Positions 44,432 to 51,938 of a stretch of DNA of 64,000 nt are shown here, piece by piece. Source of the DNA: DATBFG01 sp036558645 (GTDB lineage: Bacteria > Acidobacteriota > Terriglobia > Terriglobales > Acidobacteriaceae); the NCBI GenBank assembly GCA_036558645.1, contig DATBFG010000114.1:186001-250000 (forward strand). The letters run 5' to 3'. Every line of letters begins with the position of its first letter. Position 1 is the first letter of the stretch. The notes below the pieces were generated by a model that was not told the DNA's origin, searched no databases, and worked only from the letters and a program-made list of their open reading frames with translations. A program made the translations under genes and the position numbers.

Positions 44432-46069
44432 TTACGACGCCTGCTTCTGCTGATAGAGCTCTTCAATTTGTGGCTGGAGTCGTTGTGAGATAAGGTCGCG
44501 CTTCAGCTTGCCGTTAGCTGTCAGCATCCCGTTGTCAATCGAAAACGGTTCGTTATGAATGTGAAATGCTCTCACCTGTTTGTAATGGGGCAGATTCGGA
44601 TTCACCGCGTCGAGCGCTCGCTGCACCTTATCGCGGTTGATGTCACCCGTAACGATTGCTGATAGATATCCTCGTCCATTCCCGACTAGCACAACTTGTT
44701 GCGCACCGGGCAACTGTTTCAGGACCTCATCTTCGATCGGCTCAGGAGCTATGTTGTGCCCAGAACCAAGAATGATCAGATTCTTGATGCGTCCGATAAT
44801 ACGCCAGTTCCCTTTTGCGTCCACTTCTCCCTGATCTCCGGTGTGGAACCAACCATCGTGCAAAACTTTTGCAGTCTCCTCGGGGCGATGCCAGTAACCG
44901 TGAAAAATGTTCGGCCCACTCACAATAATCTCGTCGTTCTCACCCAGTTTCATTTCAATACCGCTGATGGCAGGTCCGGTGCGGCCGGGGACCACGTCTC
45001 TCGGATCATCCATGGTACAGATGGCTGTCGTCTCAGTAAGGCCATACACCTGCAGCACGGGGATACCGAGCATTATGAAGAAAAGCTGTGTATCAACGTT
45101 GAGCGGCGCCGAGCCACAGATTAGAGCGCGCAGGTTGGGGCCGATCATCTTGTTGCGAATGGTCGGAAAGACCGTCGCTTCCGCCAGAGCGCTCCAAAAG
45201 GTATCCGAGAGTGTGGACTTGCCCTCATGTTCTCGGACCGCCGCATTTTTTGCCTTGGAATAGATCCACTGTACCGGACCGCCGGTCTTCCATAATTGCT
45301 CGTCCACCGCCTTGCGCATACGCTCGAGCAGTGCGGGAACATTGAGAAAATAATCGGCGGCAGATTCTCGCATTTCATTAGAGATTTTCGAGAGGTCCGA
45401 ATTCAGCGTCAGTAAGCTGCCGCGCAGCAAGCAGGTCAGCAGCATGATCCAGGAGCCTGCGAAAACAAAGGGTAAATAGTGAAATACGCGATCCTGCGGA
45501 AGCGGCTTGCGTCGCATTAGGAGATCGAGCCGGGCGGAAGTGCAGCTCAACATGTGCGCCACATTCCCGGCAGTCAGTACTACGCCCTTCGCTTCGCCTG
45601 AAGTTCCGGATGTGTAGATGACGGCGACGGGATCGGAGTCGGCTAGCACGGGAGGGTCGCCAATGCGGTCCGTGGTCGCAAAGATTTCGCTGAACAAAAA
45701 TTGCTGAGGAGCCTCGGCCCATTCTTTAAGAATCGCTTCTCTCAACGAAGCGTCGCCACAGCAGATCGCGGCCGGAGAACAATCCTTCATCATGGCAACC
45801 AGTTCGGCGGGCGCCTGACGCGCATAGAGTGGGACCACAATGAGGCCCTCCGCAATAATTGCCAGGTCTAACGCCACCCAATCGATGCTGTTCGCACTCA
45901 GAAGCGCGCAGCGATCACCATTCTTCAATCTGTGGGATCTTAGAAAGGCGCGCGCGGCGCTAATTTTCGCCTGTAACTCGCGACCTGTCGCTCGAGCGGA
46001 CTCGTGGCGTAGGAGGATCGTGTCTCCCGCTGCCTCAAGTTGCGCAAATATGTCTTCGAGAAAACTCAT
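44432..46069 (-). CDS. AMP-dependent acyl ligase, second of two
   Basis: A 545-residue ANL enzyme. The phosphate loop YTSGTSGEAKGVVLTAGNV begins at residue 152. The adenylate motif VYGLTETTAICTMDD, the hinge GWFHTGDQGEVDAKGNWRIIGRIKNLIILGSG, and the C-terminal lysine region NGKLKRDLI are all present. It resembles long-chain acyl-CoA synthetases (FadD15/AAS type) more than the other ligase in this operon. Two ligases in one operon suggest two different acids or two loading targets (CoA and ACP). It begins 36 bp after the pyruvyl-transferase-like gene and ends 2 bp before the crotonase start. Confidence 0.9.
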   Translation of the reverse strand: MSFLEDIFAQLEAAGDTILLRHESARATGRELQAKISAARAFLRSHRLKNGDRCALLSANSIDWVALDLAIIAEGLIVVPLYARQAPAELVAMMKDCSPAAICCGDASLREAILKEWAEAPQQFLFSEIFATTDRIGDPPVLADSDPVAVIYTSGTSGEAKGVVLTAGNVAHMLSCTSARLDLLMRRKPLPQDRVFHYLPFVFAGSWIMLLTCLLRGSLLTLNSDLSKISNEMRESAADYFLNVPALLERMRKAVDEQLWKTGGPVQWIYSKAKNAAVREHEGKSTLSDTFWSALAEATVFPTIRNKMIGPNLRALICGSAPLNVDTQLFFIMLGIPVLQVYGLTETTAICTMDDPRDVVPGRTGPAISGIEMKLGENDEIIVSGPNIFHGYWHRPEETAKVLHDGWFHTGDQGEVDAKGNWRIIGRIKNLIILGSGHNIAPEPIEDEVLKQLPGAQQVVLVGNGRGYLSAIVTGDINRDKVQRALDAVNPNLPHYKQVRAFHIHNEPFSIDNGMLTANGKLKRDLISQRLQPQIEELYQQKQAS

Positions 46070-46105
46070 TCCGTGGTTTTCTCCACTCCTCCGTTTCTTG
46101 AGCTT

Positions 46106-47515
46106 CTAGCTGAATGCTTCGACCAGATGATGCAGACCTGGACTCATGGGAGGAAGATAATCCTCCCAAGACCATTCACCCCGACGCGTTGGAAAGTCCG
46201 GATAGCGGCGCTGGACTTCTTCTTCGAAATAGATTCCCATGCGCGCCATGACTTTCAGGTTTCGCACGACCGTGCGACCGATGCCGTTGGCGATTAATTC
46301 TCCGTCACGCCAGAGTTTTTCGAGCGCAGAGAGCAGGCGCGGCTCCAGATCAGGGTCATCCACATTCATGAGCAACTCCTGGTGTCCGCGCTCGCGCATA
46401 AGGTTGCGAATTCGCTCATCCATGGTGATGCCCGCCGAGGGCACGAGGGCCGGCATGGAGGTTACGATTCCGTGATAGCGCGAAGAAACCATCAAATGGC
46501 AGGCGCGCAGAATACTGACCAGCTCGTACATGTTGTAATCATCCGAAGTCAAAACGGGTACTCCGCCGAGCTGTTCAGATATTCGTCGCGCCGGGCGGGC
46601 ATCCAAGCGTTCTGTAGCGACCATGATCGTGAAGAGATCGTGATCCTTGCGGAAACTCGCCACGGCATTGGATGTAGAGTTTAAGTAATGTGAATAAGCT
46701 CGCTCCGACTCAGGTCCGCTGTTGTGAAAGTACACCGAGCGGTAGTGGCTGTCTTTGTATGCACCAGCGACACTGTGTAGAGCGAATTTGGCAACCGACG
46801 CTTTCACCGGCCACTCAAAAGGATTGATAGGACAGATAACCAGCACGGGCTTCTTGCCGTCCCAGCCCACATCGCGTAAGGCCTGCTGACCGTACTCGGC
46901 AGGTCGAGGTTCAAAGGTCCAAGCGGTATCGGTGCCCAGCTCAGTAGGAACGCCTAGTTCGCGCAACAGGGTTCGCGATTCCTCGTTGCGAGTGATGACC
47001 AGCGAATCTTTGCAGTATCGCGCACACATTTTGGCAATGAGAGGGTCCATGTGCCCCGCCTCTGCGCCGAACCCCACGGAAAGCTTGTTTTGTGCCGCCG
47101 CAATTCCCAGAGAGCCAATCATCATCGTGGTCAGCGCATTGGCGAACTTGCTCTTGAACATCGATCCTTCGCAGGCAACAACGCCGTGGTGTTTGGGAAC
47201 TTCCTCGGACAAGAATGGCGGAAAGATGTCGGGTAAGTGAACCTGTGCGCTGCCGTCAAAATATCCTTCCGTACGCTGAAAGTTCTGCGTCATCACACTA
47301 AACTCAACCTGATCCGCCCCCAGAATGTGGCGGATTTGACGAAGCATCTCTTCCACACGGGCGTCGGAACCGGTGTTGCGCGTACCGTTGTATCCGGCGA
47401 ACAAAAGCCTCAGCTTCTGACCGGGCTGCCATGGCTTGCCTTTGCCGAGCATCCATTTAGCCTTCGAAGCTTCAATGATGCCCGAGACCCATGCCTCCAG
47501 GATGAAGTCCATCAT
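46106..47515 (-). CDS. Polysaccharide pyruvyl transferase family protein
   Basis: A 469-residue protein with the pyruvyl-transferase pattern: LFAGYNGTRNTGSDARVEEML near residue 35, a central GTDTAWTFEP, CPINPFEWPVK, and the late HLMVSSRYHGIVTSMPALVPSAGIT with RYHG and the substrate-loop residues. Enzymes of this family add pyruvate ketals from PEP to sugars or use similar folds for other transfers. In a lipid operon it may modify a glycolipid head group. The ATG at 47515 overlaps the upstream SDR stop (ATGA), which decides the start against the longer frame at 47545. Confidence 0.85.
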   Translation of the reverse strand: MMDFILEAWVSGIIEASKAKWMLGKGKPWQPGQKLRLLFAGYNGTRNTGSDARVEEMLRQIRHILGADQVEFSVMTQNFQRTEGYFDGSAQVHLPDIFPPFLSEEVPKHHGVVACEGSMFKSKFANALTTMMIGSLGIAAAQNKLSVGFGAEAGHMDPLIAKMCARYCKDSLVITRNEESRTLLRELGVPTELGTDTAWTFEPRPAEYGQQALRDVGWDGKKPVLVICPINPFEWPVKASVAKFALHSVAGAYKDSHYRSVYFHNSGPESERAYSHYLNSTSNAVASFRKDHDLFTIMVATERLDARPARRISEQLGGVPVLTSDDYNMYELVSILRACHLMVSSRYHGIVTSMPALVPSAGITMDERIRNLMRERGHQELLMNVDDPDLEPRLLSALEKLWRDGELIANGIGRTVVRNLKVMARMGIYFEEEVQRRYPDFPTRRGEWSWEDYLPPMSPGLHHLVEAFS

Positions 47516-48645
47516 GCCGCGGACCCTCCCACGACTTGCGGCCATCCTTGAAATGGGTAGGTGAAGTTCGATTCGCGACTGAACTTAAGAAGAGGAAAAC
47601 TGTACTGCGAAAACGGCACCGGTTTGCGTCCAAGTTCCGAAGTCACGCGCGTATTGTCGAAGACCGTATTCCATACCAGGTAGGGCATGAACACTTTCAT
47701 CAATGAGGCGTTGTGCCCGAGGGAACTCTTGCGGCCCGCGAAGAGATCGACGATTCGGGCGAACGGCGTTTCAAGGAAGGGCACAAACATCGGAGAGCGT
47801 TTGCCTCGTGCCGTGGCCAATGCGTTCGTCAGTTCACGAAATGTCTGCGAGTCTCTGCCCGACGAAAGGTGATACGTGTCGTAGAGCGGCTTCTCTTTCT
47901 GATGAAGAGTTGCGATGGCGTCGGCAACGAAGTCCACATTGACAATGTCGATCATGTCGGTCGCGCGGAATGGAAGCAGAGATAGGTCAGCCAAGAAAAC
48001 GAACGACCGCACCATGTCGAACTGGGTGGTCTCCCCGTAGCGGCTATCTCCCAACACGATACTAGGACGGAAAATCGTCAGGGGGACTTCCGGCAGCAAC
48101 TGCCGGATCATATGTTCGTTAAATTTCTTGGTGCGTGCATAGGGATCGTAATCCGAGCGGTTCCAGTCAATGGAGCTGTCTTCGGTGACCACCTCATTGC
48201 TACGCATTCCGGCCACAGCCACCGTGCTGACGTGGCTAAAACGGCGCAGCCCGTGATAGTAGTGGGATCGCATCGCAAGTTGCACAACTTCGAGCGTGCC
48301 CCGCAGATTTACGTTTAAGCAGCTCTTCTCGGATTTGCGATTCAATGATGCGGCACAGTGAATCACTGAGTCAGTAGTATGAATCAGACGGTCGTAATCG
48401 TCCGCCGAAAGCCCGAATCGTAAGGTGGTGAGGTCGCCGCGGAAAATTCGGACCCTCGTTTGCAGAAAGTCGTAGAAACGCGGGAAATCCATGTGCAACT
48501 GAAATGCTTGCCACAGACGCAGTTCAGCCTCATGTGGATCGCGTGCACGGACCAGCAGATTCAAAGTGCCACTGTGTCCTTGCAGAAGATTGCTGGCGAC
48601 GTGAGCGCCAATATATCCGGTTGAACCGGTCAGGAATATCGCCAA
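47512..48645 (-). CDS. Extended SDR, thioester-reductase/NAD_binding_4-like
   Basis: A 377-residue Rossmann protein. The nucleotide-binding GSTGYIG is at 7-13 and the catalytic pair is Y169/K173 (YARTK), preceded by HVSTVAVAG. The region between (FRGDLTTLRFGLSADDYDRL, DSVIHCAASLNRK) resembles thioester reductases and fatty-acyl reductases. It may reduce an acyl thioester or an intermediate aldehyde. The start is a TTG (48645) inside the end of the upstream reductase gene (16-bp overlap). It overlaps the next gene by 4 bp. Confidence 0.85.
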   Translation of the reverse strand: MAIFLTGSTGYIGAHVASNLLQGHSGTLNLLVRARDPHEAELRLWQAFQLHMDFPRFYDFLQTRVRIFRGDLTTLRFGLSADDYDRLIHTTDSVIHCAASLNRKSEKSCLNVNLRGTLEVVQLAMRSHYYHGLRRFSHVSTVAVAGMRSNEVVTEDSSIDWNRSDYDPYARTKKFNEHMIRQLLPEVPLTIFRPSIVLGDSRYGETTQFDMVRSFVFLADLSLLPFRATDMIDIVNVDFVADAIATLHQKEKPLYDTYHLSSGRDSQTFRELTNALATARGKRSPMFVPFLETPFARIVDLFAGRKSSLGHNASLMKVFMPYLVWNTVFDNTRVTSELGRKPVPFSQYSFPLLKFSRESNFTYPFQGWPQVVGGSAA

Positions 48646-51008
48646 GTTGCCCCGTTTGTCCCTGTGGGTAAAGTTTCGCCGTTTCCGTTCTCCGGCTCGG
48701 CAGCAAGTTGAAAGCTGCGCGCAGGGCGCGCTTCGAGCGGCCGTCCCTCAATCAAAGGATACGTCCACCGCCGCAGTGCAGGAATGTGTATGTTAATCCA
48801 ATAGTCCCACCAGTCGATGGAACGGGTATCGTACCCGAAGTCGGCCTTCTCCGCTGGCGGCAACGCGTAGGAAAGTTTCTCAACGTTGTCTGCCACAAAA
48901 TCATGTTCATTGTGGAGGATAAATGGCTCGAATAGCTCGATGAGCTTCTCCACGCGCTCCAGGCTTCTCTCAGCCTTCACCAACGGTGGCTTGCGCAACG
49001 GCAAAGGCGCCATGATTCGCTGAATCGACTGGATGATCGCCTTCTGAGCTGGCGCTGACATTCGGTTGTAACGCTGCTTTGAGACCGGAATGGCATCGAA
49101 ACGCAACCGCAGCCAGCCTTCCAATCCCTCTTGCGCACGATAGTGCTTGCGATGCCCGAGCGACGTAAGCTCGATGGAACGTCCCATGTCGCAAGGATTT
49201 GTGACTGAGGTCGCCAGCTGATACAGCGGCTCGTGTCGGCGTTCGATCAAGGCAGCAGCGATCAAGGTCATCCCGGCGCACACAGCATCGACGGGAATAA
49301 TATCGAGCCGCTTGCTCTCATTGGTAGGCAACTGCCGGAAATACGTTCCCAGCAGGTATGAAAGCGAGGCCGATGTGTTGATGCCCTCGTTCCATCCAAC
49401 AAAGGGTTTAGCAACGGAAGTCTCGACGATCGCAGGACGAACGATGGCAATGGGCAGATCCGCGCCACGCTTTTGTATCAGCGACTCCGCCAGGCTCTTG
49501 GTCAGAGTGTATGTGTTTGGCCACCCGAGTTCTTTCGCTCTCTGGACGCCAGCTTCCGTTAATTGATTCCGTAGCCAGCGGATTCGGTTCTTCCGCACCT
49601 GGTTCTCGAGTGCGTTCCCCTTGAGGTCTTTGGCTGCGTGTTCCTTGCCGAGCGATTGCTGGCGCAATTCTTCCGTTATTTCTGGACCCTCGGCCTTGCG
49701 CTCGGATTCCGCTACAAGGGCATGCAATATCTTCCACTCGCGCTCGGCATCGAAATCGCTAGCGCCTGCTGGAGTGTAGTTAGCACGTATGGTTTCGTTG
49801 ACGCGCCCATCCCGCGCTCCCGCTACGTAACAAGTGGATAAGTGTAGTAACGCAGGATGATCGGCGCTCCGGACAAACTCCACAATGTTCACGGCCGCAT
49901 CAACGTTGGTGGTGAGCGCATCCCTTAAATCGGGATTGAAGTCCGTAAGACCCGAGCTATTGATGATCAGGTCGAGTTTTCCGCGAAGGTGCTCGGCGAC
50001 TTCAGGCACGAAACCGAGGTCGGGACACGTCACATCGCCTTCGATCACTTCAACCTTGTCGGCGAGGAAACCCGAAAGTCCCGCGCCGTAACGTGCAAAC
50101 AATGGATCGAACACTGGCGACTCTTCCACCAGCTTTTCAAATCGCTTGATGGCAGGATTGCTTTTTTGCCGGCGGATGAGCAGGTAGATGCGTCCAACCT
50201 CGGGCAAGTCCATCAAGGTATTCACCAGCCAGACTTTCCCAATGAAGCCGGTGACTCCAATCAGCATGATGTGCTTGCCGGTGAATGCCTGCCGTACCGA
50301 CAAGGGCTTTCCCGATGTTCTATTCCCAAAGTAGACAATCGGGCGGGGAGTGTGCAGTACGGCGCGCGTGACAGGCAGTTCGGCACCTTGTAGGGGCCGG
50401 GAAGGAGCCAGGCCGATTTCCCGTTTTAGCTGTTCTTCGTTTCGTGAACCGTCCGGCGCCCTGCCTGTAATCCGTGCAAAGAATCCGCGCGGAGGGATAA
50501 CCGGATCCAACAGCCTCCCTGTGGCTACGTCGTCGCGAAATTCAAGCCGATTGGAAATGACATGCCTCACGCCGAGGTATTGGGCCAGCGGACGCATAAC
50601 GTGGTCCAGTCCCTGGCTTACCAGCACGATTTCCGCTCCGGTACGCACCTCAGCTTGAAGCTGTTGAACGCCGTCCTTCTTCAAGAAAGGCGCCAGCTTG
50701 TACTTGAAGTATTCCTCTCCCAAGAGATCGAGGCGGTCCCGAGTGATGCCCCGAAGAACGGCATGTACCACGCGGGTGGCAAAGACTCGGTTTGCGGCAT
50801 ACAGGAATGGACGTAGCACGGCCATAAGTCCGACCAATCCCCGTCGAACCCAGCGTTCGGTAAATGTCTGGGAGTTCCAAGTGAAAAAGGCCACCGGCTT
50901 TACGGTGGTCAAATCGAGTAGGCTGCCTTCCACGCGCCAATAGACGTTGGGGGAAGCGCCGTTCGAGGTGTGTGCTGGTGTTTCCAATGATTCACGGTCC
51001 GGCCACAC
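48630..51008 (-). CDS. Fatty-acyl-reductase-like SDR fused to a degenerate HAD domain
   Basis: A 792-residue protein. Residues ~20-240 have a HAD/phosphoserine-phosphatase-like layout, but the nucleophile motif that should read D-x-D-G-(T/S) is R25-V-E27-G-S29 (YWRVEGSLL), so the catalytic Asp is lost. Residues 245-600 are a NAD(P)-binding reductase with GVTGFIG (251-257), LLHLSTCYVAG, and Y500/K504 (YTLTK). This matches the Rossmann domain of fatty-acyl-CoA reductases that make alcohols, and a FAR-like C-terminal domain follows. The GTG start has GAGGAG 12 nt upstream. It is the first gene of the lipid operon. Confidence 0.85.
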   Translation of the reverse strand: MWPDRESLETPAHTSNGASPNVYWRVEGSLLDLTTVKPVAFFTWNSQTFTERWVRRGLVGLMAVLRPFLYAANRVFATRVVHAVLRGITRDRLDLLGEEYFKYKLAPFLKKDGVQQLQAEVRTGAEIVLVSQGLDHVMRPLAQYLGVRHVISNRLEFRDDVATGRLLDPVIPPRGFFARITGRAPDGSRNEEQLKREIGLAPSRPLQGAELPVTRAVLHTPRPIVYFGNRTSGKPLSVRQAFTGKHIMLIGVTGFIGKVWLVNTLMDLPEVGRIYLLIRRQKSNPAIKRFEKLVEESPVFDPLFARYGAGLSGFLADKVEVIEGDVTCPDLGFVPEVAEHLRGKLDLIINSSGLTDFNPDLRDALTTNVDAAVNIVEFVRSADHPALLHLSTCYVAGARDGRVNETIRANYTPAGASDFDAEREWKILHALVAESERKAEGPEITEELRQQSLGKEHAAKDLKGNALENQVRKNRIRWLRNQLTEAGVQRAKELGWPNTYTLTKSLAESLIQKRGADLPIAIVRPAIVETSVAKPFVGWNEGINTSASLSYLLGTYFRQLPTNESKRLDIIPVDAVCAGMTLIAAALIERRHEPLYQLATSVTNPCDMGRSIELTSLGHRKHYRAQEGLEGWLRLRFDAIPVSKQRYNRMSAPAQKAIIQSIQRIMAPLPLRKPPLVKAERSLERVEKLIELFEPFILHNEHDFVADNVEKLSYALPPAEKADFGYDTRSIDWWDYWINIHIPALRRWTYPLIEGRPLEARPARSFQLAAEPENGNGETLPTGTNGATWRYS

Positions 51009-51123
51009 GAGCCGGGGAATCTCCTCTGTCGAGAGACGAAAGTTTCTATTGTAAACAAGTTAAGACCGGGAGGCGACCGTTGTCATTGAAGAAGGGCGCC
51101 CCCCAAAGGAGGTGGCGAATTAG

Positions 51124-51152
51124 AAAAAGGCCACTGCGTTGCCGCAGTGGCC
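51124..51152 (-). terminator. Rho-independent terminator of the 51171-51815 gene
   Basis: A perfect 10-bp stem (51129-51138 with 51143-51152) and 4-nt loop, followed on the minus strand by TTTTT (51128-51124). It lies 19 bp past the stop of the 51171 gene and isolates it from the lipid operon downstream. Confidence 0.85.
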
Positions 51153-51170
51153 CGACAACTTCGGGCTGAA

Positions 51171-51815
51171 CTATGCGGCCGCGTCAGCACTCTTTGCTGG
51201 CATGACAACATGCAATTGAGGATCGTGTCCGTAGATATAAAGTCCCGTGTACGGCTGGCCTGCGGGGACCCAAACGGACGCGCCGACGTTCATGCTGTAG
51301 TCGTTGTCGTTGCCATGCACGCCGCCAAGGCAGAACGTCCAGGCACCGTCACTGCCCGGGGCTAACCAGTTCGGCGCCCCCGGCGGGGCGTTATCGAAAT
51401 CAATGACCGGCCGAGCGTTCGGTCCGTTGATGAACGGCGATTGCGACATATTCGTGGAGGGCGATTGGCCGTTGGTGCCCCGTCCCAGGACGGTAGTCAT
51501 CCTCATCGTAGGGTTCGTGAGCGTCTCAAGCGGGAATATCCGGATCACCACAAAATCAGTCGCGGGATTACCGGACTGTGTCGCGTTTAATGGCAATGCG
51601 TTCTGATATTGAGAAGGGACCAAGGACCACTGGCTCGCGAGTAATGGGGGCTGGACCAAGGGGTAGTTAGTCACTGCGGGTTGGTTTCCCGTTCCGTTGT
51701 ATTGCAGCCACGCGGAAGAATAACCCAACCCCGACTGACTCGGACTGTACGGAGTAAACATCCCGTTCTGCGGATTGGCTACGCTGAACTGCAGGTTGTA
51801 GACGTAAATGGCCAT
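51171..51815 (-). CDS. Unrecognised protein with strong expression signals
   Basis: A 214-residue protein that I do not recognise. It has no signal peptide or membrane segment. It begins MAIYVYNLQFSV, is rich in N, P, G, S, Q and aromatic residues, and looks mostly beta (FVVIRIFPLETL, GAWTFCLGGVHG, SMNVGASVWVPAG, GLYIYGHDPQLHVVMP). It has a single Cys and no obvious catalytic motif. The ATG is preceded by an ideal TTAAGGAGGAAAGAA and the gene ends at a textbook terminator, so it is a monocistronic unit built for high translation. The composition would fit a structural or self-assembling protein, but that is speculation. Confidence 0.75.
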   Translation of the reverse strand: MAIYVYNLQFSVANPQNGMFTPYSPSQSGLGYSSAWLQYNGTGNQPAVTNYPLVQPPLLASQWSLVPSQYQNALPLNATQSGNPATDFVVIRIFPLETLTNPTMRMTTVLGRGTNGQSPSTNMSQSPFINGPNARPVIDFDNAPPGAPNWLAPGSDGAWTFCLGGVHGNDNDYSMNVGASVWVPAGQPYTGLYIYGHDPQLHVVMPAKSADAAA

Positions 51816-51872
51816 TTCTTTCCTCCTTAACGGGCGCGCGTAAATCAACTGCTCGGTGGGGGAGAGGTTGGA

Positions 51873-51901
51873 AAGTTATCCCTTGCAGGTAGCAAAGTCA
51901 A
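51873..51901 (-). promoter_or_regulatory. Candidate promoter of the 51171-51815 gene
   Basis: On the minus strand TTGACT (51901-51896), a 17-bp spacer, then TAACTT (51878-51873), giving a leader of about 50 nt that ends in the strong ribosome binding site. The -10 match is weak. Confidence 0.35.
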
Positions 51902-51938
51902 TAGAAATGCAGGTCTGAGCGATTGGTAGGGAGGGTTG

